NCBI GenBank assembly: GCA_016169945.1
Contig: JADLSH010000213.1
Location: 1,116,001-1,180,000 of the forward strand
DNA length: 64,000 nucleotides
Direction of reading: 5' to 3'
Source of the DNA: Trachythela sp. YZ-2020
Taxonomy: Eukaryota; Cnidaria; Anthozoa; Malacalcyonacea; Clavulariidae
Part shown: positions 1-11,162 of the stretch, piece by piece
Position numbering within the stretch: the stretch's first letter is position 1
How the letters are laid out: the number at the start of each line of letters is the position of its first letter
Made by a program: the position numbers and the translations under genes
The notes under the pieces: generated by a model
Seen by the model: the letters and a program-made list of their open reading frames with translations, nothing else
What the model was told of the DNA's origin: nothing
Databases searched by the model: none

Positions 1-210
1 TCGCCGTTCAACGGCTCGTCAGTGCAGCTTGCAACGCAGTCTAGATGCGAGTGACTTCGTATTTATACACCATACTCTTGCCCTCAACAAGCGCATGTGG
101 TACAATACTCAGACACATGCGCATCCAGACATGCGTGAAGTGTCTTGGGGCCAGAGTGCTCAAACGACCACAAGGGAAGTGAGCTTTTTGCATTATAGCA
201 TTTAGCCACC
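1..210. repeat. dispersed repeat, copy 1 (left-truncated by window)
   Basis: The first ~210 bases match 22,946-23,150 almost base for base, in the same orientation. Both begin with CGCCGTTCAACGGCTCGTCA and run to the segment AAGTGAGCTTTT. The second copy is flanked by (AT)n runs, and an AT run also follows this copy at about 265. No coding capacity is seen. The family is not recognised; it could be the 3' end of a retroelement or a SINE-like repeat. Confidence 0.8.
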
Positions 211-259
211 AATTAACCTCACAGAGTGCTCAACAACACAAAGTGAAGGAGCATATATA

Positions 260-1100
260 GTCAATATATATATATATGGACATCCATAAACTATATCCGG
301 TAAAAACATAGTAAATTTGATAGAAAAATCTTACAGTAAAGGATTTTCAAAAGGCTTTACGAAATTTAAAGTCAACAAATGCAGTGATCTTTCGGAAATA
401 GAGTATGCTTAGCGCGCCTATAGTGTGATAACCTGGCCAGTAATAACAATATCACTCTGACAGACCCAAACCATGACGAGCAACTCAATCACAATAAATA
501 TTCTGAGCACAATTTCTGGGGAGCACCATATAAAACGCATTGTACCATTATTTTTCACCATGTCAGAATGCCTCAATTACGTTACTACTACACTGGCCGT
601 AGTTCATTCGAGAAAATTATTTCAAATTCCAAGTTGAAGTTATGTGATCCTCAACACGTAAAATAAGAACAATTGTTGTTAGACTCGGCGAGATTTCAAA
701 ATATCGAACTTCATGAGGCATCTCTTACTAAAATTTGCGACAACCTTATTCTTATGTAATTTGACCTGCTGAATTCGAATTTACTGGTCGCCAGAACTCA
801 TTTTGCGTTTTTCATGGAGAAAATGACGTCACAACGTTTGTGCTTCTATGACGTCATAATAGAGCTGAAAATTCCAAGGAATCGCCTGCTTTGTACCGTT
901 CTCTTCCTAATCATATCAGTTTTCAGCTTTAAAACGCTCCCTATTAGGTTTATTGCAAAAATGTCTACGAAAAATGTCATTAATGGGCATATCACAACGT
1001 CATACGATGACCTCATAAGCGATTGAAAATCCTAGATTTTCATTTAAAAATAACTCAAGGAGCAGCTAAAATTGTAATCATTAACCTTAACACTAATACT
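260..1100. other. no gene recognised
   Basis: AT-rich sequence with a short (TA)n run near 265. A 70-codon open frame at 814-1026 shows no recognisable domain. Nothing else can be supported here. Confidence 0.5.
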
Positions 1101-1129
1101 TAAATCTCCAGAGAATCAAATGACAACAA

Positions 1130-2560
1130 CTCAATGACTTCATTGAATTTAAGAAGAAGAAAAACTATGTTACATACATTATGATCCAGGCTAGACGGGT
1201 GTTTTACAGAAACTTCATTGATGAGAACAGCATTGATCAGGGTCGGTTATTTAAGGCTGGAAAGAAACTCCTAGGGAAGAGGAACGATGTATGCTTCCCT
1301 TAATATTGTGACAAAGTAGCCTTAGCCAATGACATTGGCAGATTTTTTGTGAGTAAAATCGAAGGTATTCGATCGGATATTGAGGCTTTTGATGTTCATT
1401 TAAATAAGAATGCGCGTGATGCAGTTCCTAAAAATCTAGAAGTAGATGATACTCAGATATTCAGTGATTTCCAACTTCTCACTAAAGATGACGTGAACTC
1501 GCTTATCCAAAAGTCACCTAAGAAGTCCTGTTCGCTAGATCCCATGCCAACATCACTGTATTACGTGTATTAAAGTTAATCTATCTCTATCATCTGGTCA
1601 ATTTGCGGAAGATTGGAAGAAAACTCTTGTCAATCCTCTTCTGAAGAAAGTTAGTTTAAACTCGGAGTTTTGCAACCTTCGTCCGATCAGTAATTTACAG
1701 TTTATATCCAAATTGACAGAACGTGCTGTTTTTGATCAAATGCACAATCACATGATGCGGTTTGATCTTTATCCTGTATTACAGTCAGCATACCGCCAAG
1801 GACGTTATACTGAAACAGCCCTACTCAAGTTGCATAATGATATTCTTTTGAATATGGACAAGAAACACGTAACTTTGGTGGTCTTCCTTGACTTGAGTGC
1901 GGCGTTTGATACTGTTGACCATGAGATCCTAATTTCGCGTTTGACAACAAGCTTTGGAATAAGAGGCAATGTCTTAAATTGGTTTATATCATACCTCACG
2001 AATAGATCTCAACGAATTACCTTTAGTGGTTGTGTTTCGAACAGCTTCCCTCTCCCACAAGGCGTCCCACAAGGCTCATGCTTAGGACCACTGTTATTTA
2101 CGATTTACTCCAGTAAGCTATTTCAGGTTATAAGATAATCATCTTCCAGACGCTCATGCATACGCGGATGATTCTGAACTCTACCTCTCTACCCTCTCAA
2201 GCCAGATAGCAAAGTGAGTCAGGTCGAGGCATTGGATGCGATGGAACGTTGTGTGAATGACATAAGAACATGGATGATAGTGGATAAACTTAAAATGAAT
2301 GAAGGAGAAACTGAGCTCATAATTATTGGAACTAAGCAACAACTTTGTAAAGTTAACATTGATCATCTGGCTGTCGGTGGATCTAAAATCAATCCTGTAA
2401 GCGCAGCTAAGACTCTGGGAACATGGTTCAACTCTAACCTCAACTTACGAGAGCATATTAATAAGACCTGCAGAGCTGCGTATTTCCATATTTAAATAAC
2501 ATAAGGCGCATTAGGAAATATCTATCTAAAGAATCGATACAAATAATACAACAAATGGCA
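1130..2560 (+). pseudogene. broken CR1/L2-like LINE reverse transcriptase
   Basis: Non-LTR retrotransposon ORF2, reading on the plus strand but interrupted by stops and frameshifts. At 1,349-1,573 lies the pre-RT segment (SKIEGIRSDIEAF, then SLDPMPTSL). At 1,713-2,138 lies the RT palm and fingers: LRPISNLQ just upstream, SAYRQGR, the catalytic block FLDLSAAFDTVDH, and LPQGVPQGSCLGPLLFTIY. The second catalytic motif YADD follows at about 2,160 in a shifted frame, and the thumb at 2,214-2,495 includes LKMNEGETE and LGTWFNSNL. The element is truncated before its C-terminal region and ends next to the MITE at 2,574. The clade (CR1/L2) is inferred from motif style. It cannot encode an active enzyme. 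Confidence 0.88.
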
Positions 2561-2573
2561 ATATAAACGACTA

Positions 2574-3065
2574 TACCGTAAACCTCCGATTATAAGCCCT
2601 GGGCTTATATAAATTCGTAAGCGGTTTTTGATGGGCTTATACACGGGGTTATATACGGGGGGCTTATACATGCACGACATTTTGGGTTAATGGTAACCAA
2701 GTATTTATTGTTAATTATAAACACGAAAATCACAGGACAACAAAGAAGAGCACCAGAGGAAACATGGGTCCTCGGAGGGGGAATAGAACTTCCGTGTACA
2801 TACTTTCTTTACTGGCCAAAGCTACACAAAAGATTCGTCCGTGACGCCTTGAAACACCATCAGGACGAACATTCAAGCGTTTTGTAAAATTGATACTTTA
2901 TAACATTTAAATACTCACTGCTATAAAATGTTTTTGTTCAGTTACCGCTATGTGGAATTTTTTGAGTGCAATAGTATTATATACCGGTATAGTGGGCTTA
3001 TATTCGAGGGGCTTATATTCGGGGGGCTTATATTCGGGGGCCTTATAATCGGAGGTTACGGTATA
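2574..3065. mobile_element. MITE with GGGGCTTATA-type subterminal repeats
   Basis: The ends are inverted copies of TATACCGTAA(A)CCTCCGATTATAAG: 2,574 onward, and the reverse complement ending at 3,065. The subterminal region repeats a unit like GGGGCTTATATTC several times on each side. A TA duplication is possible but cannot be told apart from the TA-ended repeat. Length is 492 bp. The open frames inside are not convincing genes. It lies at the broken 3' end of the LINE fragment. Tc1/mariner is possible; the superfamily is not settled. Confidence 0.8.
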
Positions 3066-3213
3066 GTAATGTGAATGACCTTTTGACCGACCGCAAATAT
3101 ATGCTAATCCAGCCAAGCGGCTTTTACAGGCGTGAAATAGACACACTTTGAACTTAGTAATACTCAGTAATAGTATCAGTATCAGACTATAAACTAACAT
3201 AAATAGAACCCTT

Positions 3214-3450
3214 TTAATACCTTATCGCTGTACACTTCTTCTTTTGTTGACGAGCAACTCTTGGTATGAAAATTTCTGCGCCAAAATTTCTCGACAGACT
3301 GTCATCGGTGTCATTGATAGCATCTAAAAGCTCTTGGACAGATCTTGTATCCAAAGCGTGCATTTGCTTGAACAGATCTGTGTTCACCTTTTCCAGAGCC
3401 TTTACATCGTCACTTTGAAACGCAGACCGAACAGTTTCATAAATTGACAT
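3214..3450 (-). CDS. hypothetical small protein or first exon
   Basis: A 78-codon minus-strand frame starting MSIYETVRSAFQSDDVKAL, charged and helix-rich, without a recognised domain. Composition looks more like real protein than most open frames here (few low-complexity stretches, balanced Leu, Asp and Lys). Near its 3' end the sequence AAG|GTATTA could be a splice donor, so it may be the first exon of a longer gene. Three CCAAT boxes lie 165-265 bases upstream of its start. No function is proposed; a chance ORF remains possible. Confidence 0.35.
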   Translation of the reverse strand: MSIYETVRSAFQSDDVKALEKVNTDLFKQMHALDTRSVQELLDAINDTDDSLSRNFGAEIFIPRVARQQKKKCTAIRY

Positions 3451-3599
3451 TTTATAAATCTTGTATAAAACAATCTACAGTTTACTCTATAGTCAAACCA
3501 ATTTGAACCTTTGCGGTCAAGTAGCAACCAGAAAGACTTTATTTTCATTTCGTATTGACTGAAGACTGCTGAATACCCCAAGGAGCGAATTAGTCAAGA

Positions 3600-3740
3600 T
3601 GAGTTGAACAAATCGAGCCAATGAGAAAGGAGAACATTTATTTAACCAGCCAATCAGAAAGCTCGAATATTGCCCAAATGAGTCAGACCCCCGCAAACTT
3701 TAGTCAAAACGCAAATGGACCAATCAAATGGCTAGAATCC
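3600..3740. promoter_or_regulatory. cluster of CCAAT boxes
   Basis: Three CCAAT boxes in plus orientation: AGCCAATGAG at about 3,612, AGCCAATCAG at about 3,644 and GACCAATCAA at about 3,718. NF-Y binds CCAAT in animal promoters. They lie between the minus-strand frame at 3,450 and a possible plus-strand exon at 4,761, so a divergent promoter is possible. No TATA box was identified. Inference from motif spacing only. Confidence 0.35.
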
Positions 3741-3809
3741 GCCTCAGATTATAAGTCAAAACTCACGCAGATTTTTACTGCAGGCTCGGCCGCTGCACGA
3801 AATTGATAA

Positions 3810-4740
3810 CTGGAGTATTTCTGAATATTAAGTACTTCACTGTCGGCTGCCGCTGCATGAAATATTACAACTGGACTATCTATTTTTATATCTGCGCGAC
3901 AATACTTATAGAAACTACTAATTAAGAATCATCTCATACCTACTATTGAAATTGGAGGATCTTTTGAATATTTAAGATTTTTTGATTTTGATATGTCTGA
4001 CCAAGAACACAAACCTGACTGACTTATGTCACTCATTGACAGTCATTGTTGAACTTATGTCTGATAGTGACCTAAAACGTCGACTAAACACAAAAACAAA
4101 CTACTTTTATACAACCGCTTAGTCCTATCAAAAATATCGTCGTATATTGTTGTCGCAGCTCTGTCTAAAAGCTGGGTAACTGAAACTTTTGATCAAGTGG
4201 TTTAGAAATACTTTTAAAAGGTTATCAATACCGATTACTGGACCATCCTGTAATATTTAACTATAACCCGTAACAAATTTGATCTAAGTTCCTTCCACCA
4301 TCCGTCAAATCCACTCAGTGCCAAATATTCCTACACAATGCATTAAAAATATCTCCAAATGAATAAGTAAGAGAACTCTGGAAATCAACATACAACCACA
4401 CTAATATGCAACATGATATATTTAAAGTTTTACAAAGGAAATTCCCGACGCTTTTCATCCTGGACAAGAGGATAAACTTTCCTTTCATGCCCCAAAGTTA
4501 TTTCTGGCACAGTTCAACACCCTTTGGTCTGTTGCTCAATCAAAATTACCAAAGAACATTTTCAACTTCACCATCCGTTACATAAATAGCTTACACTCTT
4601 ACGCGAAAAATTATACAAGATGGGGTTCAACTTCGAGTGCTGAGTGTTCTTTTCTCTTGTCTCCTGGGACTCTGCTACACAGTGATTCAAGTTAATATAT
4701 TTTGGCTTCCAATATTTACCATACGAAAGTGAACCGTTAG
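3810..4740. other. no gene recognised
   Basis: AT-rich sequence. No domain-bearing frame, repeat family or RNA gene was identified on either strand. Confidence 0.5.
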
Positions 4741-4760
4741 CTTGTCATGGAGACGACGTA

Positions 4761-4880
4761 ATGGAAGAAAATAGTGGGGAAACGACCGCGAGGAAGGCGA
4801 TCTTGATGGCTTGACGCAATCCATTTTTTGCTCGGCCATTCTTGAAGCAAGATATGATCGAAAGATTAAGTCGATTCTTG
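4761..4880 (+). pseudogene. possible 5' exon of P2X7-type zinc-domain gene
   Basis: An ATG at 4,761 opens a short frame (MEENSGETTARK), followed by an in-frame TGA and then a good splice donor, TTG|GTAGGT, at 4,880/4,881. A 113-bp intron would join it to the zinc-domain exon at 4,994. The stop means that, if it is the first exon, it is broken. Assignment rests only on position and the splice site. Confidence 0.3.
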
Positions 4881-4993
4881 GTAGGTAGGCTGTTTTCAGT
4901 TACTATAAAACTTACTTATTCGTATATAGATATGTAAGATAGCATTTATATTTTAAAACAATTTATTTAACTCGCTGCTTCTATTTTTTATAG

Positions 4994-5402
4994 GTGTAAA
5001 TGTGGAAAGTGCTCAGACCAAAACTTAATTGGCTCACTTGAGTTTAGATGTTGCCATGATATAGTTGAAGCCCTTGCAAAACTCATATTCGACGGGACCA
5101 TCGAAAAAATTCATGCGTTATATTGGACGACAATTTCAAAGCTTTAACAAACGGGACAGTGTTATCTCAAGTTCAGTGGTGTAGGAACCGGGGAGGGGGG
5201 CACAGAAGGCCCGCCCCCTCCTCCCCCAAGTTTTCTTCAAAGTGCCCTCTTCCCCAGCTGAAACAATGGGAAAAGTGCCATTTGTAATAAGAGGTGCCGT
5301 TAAGACGAAGTGCCCCTCCAACTTGAAATTACCTCCTACGCCTATGCTCAAGTTGTCCCTTTGTTGACAGACAGAAAAGGGAAAAGTTATCGATGTCCTC
5401 AG
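4994..5402 (+). pseudogene. P2X7-receptor-type C-terminal zinc domain, split by a MITE
   Basis: After a splice acceptor (TTTTTATAG) the frame reads CKCGKC, then FRCCHDI, then LIFDGTIEKIHA. This spacing of CxCxxC, CC and (V/I)FDG(S/T)IE matches the cysteine-rich P2X7 intracellular (ballast-type) domain, common as stand-alone proteins in cnidarians. After a one-base shift near 5,120 the frame resumes as LDDNFKALTNGTVLSQV, is interrupted by the hAT MITE at 5,174-5,346, and continues from 5,355 as PLLTDRKGKSYR. The domain then runs directly into a LINE 3' end. The frameshift and insertion make it a fossil. The family call is by motif only; no channel portion is present. Confidence 0.6.
5174..5346. 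mobile_element. hAT-type MITE with 8-bp duplication
   Basis: The 173-bp insert starts CAGTGGTGTAGG and ends CCTACGCCTATG, imperfect inverted ends of the hAT CAG(T/G)GGCGTA type. A perfect 8-bp target-site duplication, CTCAAGTT, lies at 5,166-5,173 and 5,347-5,354. The insert interrupts the zinc-domain frame; reading across the duplicated site resumes the protein. Interior is C/G-rich without coding capacity. Confidence 0.9.
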
Positions 5403-5915
5403 GAACTCCTCACAAAGAGAATTACAACCGGAAAAAGTGGAAGTGATTATGCGTTAGCGAGTCTTAAATGGCCTTTACTACAATATAAGAGAGATAACTA
5501 TATTTATGAATTGGTAAAGAAATGTATCAAGGGGTATTGTCCGCAGTATTTTAAAAACTATTTTACGTTTAATAACCAGATATATGTAGTCACTAGGCAA
5601 ACTAACGAATTTCATTTACCAAAAGTAAGAACAGAAATAACAAAACACTCCTTTTATTATAATGGATGTTTAGTTTAAAACTATTAGCTAAAAGATATAA
5701 ACTTGTTATAAATTCAATAGAGCTGTGATTTTATTGTATTTTAGAAGGTATTCAAATGTAAATAGTATTTTAATAATAATAGCTAGTAGAGATAATTTAT
5801 ATTTATTATAATTAAGGTCAGGGCGCCTATTGAACTCACTGATCTGAAAATATCAGTGATTGAACTAGGATCTGAAAGGGCTACCCTGAATTTTAAATAA
5901 AGATTTTCATCAATT
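5403..5915 (+). pseudogene. LINE 3' fragment (RT C-terminal region)
   Basis: The frame ending at 5,678 carries the C-terminal region of CR1-like LINE ORF2: SLKWPLLQYKR, IKGYCPQYFKNYF, and LPKVRTEITKHSFYYNGC. It is followed by a 3' UTR with the hairpin-like CACTGATCTGAAAATATCAGTG near 5,838 and AATAAAG near 5,897. The 5' part is absent, as is typical for 5'-truncated LINE insertions. It is fused directly to the P2X7-type fossil upstream. Confidence 0.75.
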
Positions 5916-5919
5916 CATG

Positions 5920-7155
5920 AGTAAGTGCTTTTCAGTTTATGCTTTCAATATTTTAGACTAATTATATCTATGTTAAACATGCATATAGTTATATCTACAG
6001 TATGTTTATTTTTATGTATAAAAAATGTGTATATTCATAATGTTGCCATATGTCCGGAGAACAGCATACCAATAAAATTTGCCGTTGAAGGGTACCTGAG
6101 CTGGCTTGCATTACTGAAACTATTGGTAGATTTAATATTATAACTTTTAGCTGCATTGCTCCACCCAAACACAACAGTCACGTTAAGTGCTATAATGGCA
6201 TATACACCATGTTTTATACATTGTGAGCTTTGCTTTGGCCTACGTAGTGAAAACAAACTTTGGCCTAGCCTAGGCTCACTGCGATTGTTGGCCCTCACGA
6301 GAAGAATTACCTTGTTAGTTAAAGCAACATATTGATTAATGATTCTTTCTAAAGTGGCCGGGCTAACCTTGAGGACCTACAAGTCGGGACGACAATGCAT
6401 ATATTGACAGCCAGTCTTACCGGCTCCTGGCAACCTTGAAAATATTTCGGACTACGATGGAGAGAAGTTTTGTCCCTTTTTAGACTGGGCACAAATTTAT
6501 TTGACTTTTATATAGGTTTTACAGGTATAATCGTGCTGTTGCCTATAATAGGTGGTTGGCAAAATGGGTATTTGGCTATATGTGCCCAGAGAATAGTAGG
6601 CCATTAGCAGCTTCTATTTATTAAAATAAGGAGGAACGAAGTTGAGTTACAACTACACAAGCACCGAACAATATAGTTTCATAGCAGATATTTTTGAAAA
6701 TATATGAAAAATAATCATCAAGGGTTATGGTGTTCAAATATGTAATTTGTAATATAATGCAAATTTGAAGAAAACCGAATTATATTTTGCTGCTCGGCCT
6801 AATTACAAGCCCTCATGGATGTCAACTCCGTGGCTTTTCGCATTTTCGACATTTTGGTGAAGGTGGAAACTGGCAGGTCAAGAATTTTGGTTGCAAAATT
6901 TCATATCTTTTGCCGATCTTTTCCAGTGTTGTGTTGTCAAGAGTGAACAGGATTTTTCCTATGCAGTGCACATAGTCTATATAAAATAAATAGACAATTG
7001 TTAACCTGCTTCAACATAACTTACTGCATATACAATAAATCATCTGACATTTTCTCTTTGATATCCTTCCCACCAAAGAACACATTAGGAGTAATGAAAT
7101 TTGGTTGGGCAGAAATGTCATGCTAGTTTTCCCAGTTGCATACTTGAGGATATAC
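5920..7155. other. no gene recognised
   Basis: AT-rich sequence. Short open frames (5,925-6,143; 6,787-6,975) have no domains. No repeat family or RNA gene was identified. Confidence 0.5.
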
Positions 7156-7163
7156 AGTACAGT

Positions 7164-7467
7164 CAGTGGCGTAACGTTATATCAGGGTGCCCCCGGTTCA
7201 AAATGCTGAAGGTACAAGCTCGGCGGGTCCGGGGGCAAGTGCCCCCGGAAAATTTTTAAATCTAGAGTCTCTGAAATTACATTTCCTGGCCCTTTGGGGG
7301 AATATTTTACAGAATTCTGATGGTCAGAAAACGACATTTTAACATAACAAAATTTACAATTTGTTTGGCCCCCGGACAACTCAGTTCAGGGTGCCCCCCC
7401 CTGGAAGCCCGATCGGCTGGGTGCCCCCGGCTCTTACCGGGTAGAGCTCATAGGAGTTACGCCACTG
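7164..7467. mobile_element. hAT MITE, 304 bp
   Basis: Ends are CAGTGGCGTAAC and GTTACGCCACTG. A perfect 8-bp duplication AGTACAGT lies at 7,156-7,163 and 7,468-7,475. The interior has runs of GCCCCC. The terminal motif and TSD length are diagnostic of the hAT superfamily. No transposase is encoded, so it is non-autonomous. Confidence 0.93.
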
Positions 7468-7996
7468 AGTACAGTAAATTTGTAAAAAACCTTCAATACA
7501 AAGTCATTTCAATTTGTTTATGATATTGCAAGATTTATAATATTAGTCTATTTGCCATAAGTTGGTGGCCTTTTAACTTCTCTTACAATTTCCTTTCCCA
7601 GTTTGTATTTTGGATAAGTTACTTTTCTGTACTGCTCTCCAGTTTTGGTCTTCTGGCCATCACGTCTCAAATCCTCATTAAAGTGAAGTACCGCTAAGGC
7701 AGTCCTGAAATACTGAAAGCCGAAAGATCAGCCCTATTGAGACACTTGAACCAAATGCTTTTACTGGTGTACCACGTGTAATGCAACTTTCCTGCAGTAT
7801 GATTCCAACCATGAAAAACATAGCATTTTGGGATGCCATTGTTTAGTGTGTCCTAGAACCCTTCCAGGCAACTGATTTGCGCATCTGGTGAGATAGAGCT
7901 TCTTAATGGCTGATTCCAACCTCGTATTCCTAATGATCGAGTACACCTTGTCAAAAGCAGGTGTTCCTATTGTTCCTATGTTAAAAATAGCAACAT

Positions 7997-8073
7997 TAAC
8001 CCATTAATGTGCAAGATCCTTTCGTTGACAAATAGAATCGGGCATTTGGGCGTATTGCATCTCAATGGGTTAA
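7997..8073. repeat. short inverted-end repeat (TTAACCCATT family)
   Basis: Begins TTAACCCATTAATGTGC and ends CTCAATGGGTTAA, a 77-bp repeat with inverted ends. Related copies with a CTGGCGTTAGACAGAGTAA core lie at 19,231, 20,855, 24,305 and 24,425. Confidence 0.6.
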
Positions 8074-8074
8074 A

Positions 8075-8728
8075 AATGGATAGCTTTTCTGTTACACCTT
8101 TGCCACAACAATAAAGCCCTTATTAACACTGCACACCAGAGGTATAGCAGTATGTTTTGTGATTAATTGGGCAAATGTTCAATGTTTACAGGAAAGCAAG
8201 CATTTAACTGTGACAACTGATAAAGAGTTTGGAATGCAAAGTCGGTCGCTACATAAAGCTATAGTATGTCTGTCATTGCCAGAAAATTCCATATTGTTCT
8301 CCTGGAAAGGGGGGGGGTTGCTTAAAATGGAGAGTGGCATTTTCTGCAATGTATTCCATTTTTCTATTGAAGCAAGAACGTTAACATGTACTACAATTTT
8401 ACAGCCATTTAATACTTGTTTTAATCCATTTTTCGGTTGTTCCCAGCAGTTCTACATCTATTTAAAGTGAAGTTTTGGAGTTTAATCCATCATCATGTTA
8501 CAAAGACTACAATATTATATACTTCATTGTTTTAAAACTCGATCCGTTGTAATTCTCGATAGAGTATTAATTTAAAGCCGTTTTACCGTACAATTAGAGA
8601 TTTCAATCAGTCTAAAACTGTCTATAAATACTACAATTCTTTCAGAAAATGCAGCTTTTTACCACACAAGGATTTGTTGATGCAGTAAATGGTAGTATTG
8701 ATCTATTGGACCTGAAACACACTCCGTC
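8075..8728. other. no gene recognised
   Basis: The longest open frame (8,159-8,470, 103 codons) lacks recognisable motifs and includes a G-run artefact. Nothing else supported. Confidence 0.45.
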
Positions 8729-8731
8729 CTA

Positions 8732-9189
8732 GACCAGCCTCGTACCCAGGCGCTGTTAAGGAAAATAAAAAAATCGCATTCAGCTCATTTATAGAGATCA
8801 GTGACTAAGCTGAGCGAGCGCGCGGGAGTGCGTAAAAATACCGCAAAAATTCAAGTTAACTATTTAATGTTGTTAATCGCAACTTCAGTCAAGGTAAACC
8901 GTTATAAAGAAAATAACATGGGTTTCTTATGCCGATTATTTTCTGAAAATGTCGGTCGAAAATGGCGACCGGCCGATTAGGAAAATAAAGAAAAAAACAA
9001 ATTGGGAAGAATAATGTCATTTTGAAATTCAAAATATGAATAAAACAAGACGAGTTTGAACTGTAAATTTTCGGCTCTATTTTAAAGTCATCATCAGACA
9101 GAATAGCAACAGAAAGCTGCCGGTTACGCATTTTGCCTGAAGTGAGACCTCTGTCTGTATCTACCTGTGACCTGGGTACGAGGCTGGTC
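8732..9189. mobile_element. MITE with GACCAGCCTCGTACCCAGG ends
   Basis: A perfect 19-bp inverted repeat: GACCAGCCTCGTACCCAGG at 8,732-8,750 and its reverse complement at 9,171-9,189. The flanks share CTA (8,729-8,731 and 9,190-9,192), a possible 3-bp duplication. Length is 458 bp. An internal minus-strand frame of 80 codons is probably not a gene. A 3-bp TSD would fit CACTA or Harbinger; not settled. Confidence 0.85.
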
Positions 9190-9305
9190 CTAAGGCCCTT
9201 AAGGCTCTTTCAATATCAACGTCGGAAGTAAGAAAAGCATAGAAATCCAATTCGTGGCTAAAGGCTGTTTTAAACTTCAACCGCATCGTAGCGAAACCTA
9301 GCGTG

Positions 9306-10338
9306 CAGGGCCGTAACTAAGTGGGGTGTTCGGGGGGGAGGATGCCGTACCCCCCAAGATTTCAGAATTTCTCATATTCGGAAAATTGAGACATCTATTC
9401 GGAAATTGAAACGTCTCAGACAAAACGAAAACAATCACCGCGTTTGTATATAGTACCCGCAAACTATGAGATTCGTATTCAGAAAATTGAATCCTATTCA
9501 GAAGTACAAAGGTTCAATCCAAAGTTACAAAAGCAAATTGTTTGTTTATATTATAACAATGGAATGTGTCGCAAATATAAATTTCATTTTCGGTATTAAA
9601 ATTACAAAATTCGGGAAACCTGACATTGATTTATTTATTCGGAAATACGAAAATTGCGGTCCAAGGAATTATAGCGATGTAGACTGAAAATTGTTTGAAG
9701 AAAGAAAAATTCCTTTAAACTGTTCTGCAGCCATATATCTAGTTGAAGAACTGGATGAGCTAGAATGATAGAATTGATAGAATTATTTCTAACGTGGCCA
9801 TTCGAACATTCTAATTTTGATGCAATTTAAAGTTTGAAACTTTTGTCAGAGATGATAAACGAATGTGACATAAAGGACTTAATAGATGCTGCAGCAAGAA
9901 TCAGAGATGAAATTATAAACAACACATTTCCTGTTGACAACATTAAAATACACTTAGGTCGATCATGACCTGCGATTGTCGCCAAACTTAGTCAACATAT
10001 TAAGAAGCTACAATATTTTATATAGACTATATAGTGCTGAAATGTACAGTTGAAATTGTGTGTTTTACGATGTTTAGAACTTTCTCAATGATATAAAACG
10101 TTTATCCAGAACGCAGGAAATACCATTTCAGGGACGCATAATCATTTATGTTACGAGTTTGCCGCGTATTGCCTTATCATGAAACTGATATTTTTACGTA
10201 AGTTATGTTAGCTGAGGGTTCAGTAATCACCTGTAAACTAATGATTTTGATTCGGAAATGTTATTCGGAAATTCGGAGGTCCATTCGGAAATTTTTCATC
10301 TGCACCCCTCCAACCATTAGGGGTTAGGTACGGCCCTG
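9306..10338. mobile_element. hAT-like non-autonomous element, ~1.03 kb
   Basis: Left end CAGGGCCGTAACTAAG at 9,306; the right end reads TTAGGTACGGCCCTG at 10,338, an imperfect inverted repeat of hAT style. Flanking octamers CTAGCGTG (9,298-9,305) and GTAGCGTA (10,339-10,346) agree at six of eight positions, consistent with an old 8-bp duplication. Inside, units like ATTCGGAAAT recur near both ends. No transposase frame is visible. Confidence 0.72.
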
Positions 10339-10346
10339 GTAGCGTA

Positions 10347-10738
10347 TTTCTTTGTTTCCTGAACACTCGGGTAGAACTAATGACTTCAACACAAAAGAAA
10401 ATGCTACGGTACGTTACGCTCATTTAAATATTTCTTCTTTTATCTGGGAATGCAGATATCGCCTTTGTAATGTAGTGTAAGCTTGTAGCCATTCAGCGAC
10501 GAGCTTATATCAGCCAATAAGCGATCAGCTTACAACCGCGTTTGACTGGTGTTATTTTGTTCGCCATTTTTGCTTCGAAAGTATCTTGATTTTTACTTGA
10601 AAAGTTCATCATTTTTCTCGCTATTTTACTTGGGAAGTTATGCTGATTTTGTCGCCATCTAACCTGGAAACTTATCCTGATTCGGTAAGTTGTTTAAACA
10701 TGAATTTTGACCCAAAAATGTTGACAATTTAACCTGTG
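10347..10738. other. no gene recognised
   Basis: AT-rich flank left of the 16-kb transposon. No coding or repeat signal identified. Confidence 0.5.
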
Positions 10739-10741
10739 TGA

Positions 10742-11162
10742 ATGGGCAATTCCAGCTATCGCAAAGCATGCCGGTAGAAGTGGTTATTTTTCCATTTCGC
10801 GCCAAATGGCGGACGGAAAATGTGTATTTTAAACGAAGCTATATTTTTACATTTTTATGCTTTATCTTTCGCTCCAAACACTGGTTTAAAAGTTGTATTT
10901 TTAGCAGAGGTGATCAGGACTCATAAAAGTAAGTTTCGACGAAATCCATTCGATAATTCGCGAGAAAATTGCTTTCGAGTTGACACAGGAGTGAAGCAAA
11001 TTTGGCAAAAAGCTGGCTTCGAAAACTACTCTGTCGCACGTTTTGAAGTAAATAAAGTGATCGGTAAGAGCACTGTAGACAATTTACCCCTTCAAATGGA
11101 GCTCTGTAACCAAATAATCTAGATTTATTGTTTTTATGTATTTCTGACTGCTTGATTTCTAC
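10742..11162. repeat. left terminal inverted repeat of 16-kb transposon (outer part)
   Basis: Matches 26,440-26,859 in inverted orientation with few differences, including a shared 100-codon frame (10,820-11,122). That frame is open in both ends simply because they are copies; it has no domain I recognise. The repeat resumes at 14,150-14,221 beyond a nested element. Confidence 0.9.

Noticed and set aside
10820..11122. 100-codon frame in the inverted ends of the 16-kb transposon (copy at 26,479-26,781)
   Set aside because: Conserved only as part of the inverted repeat; no recognised motif, and transposon ends are not expected to code.
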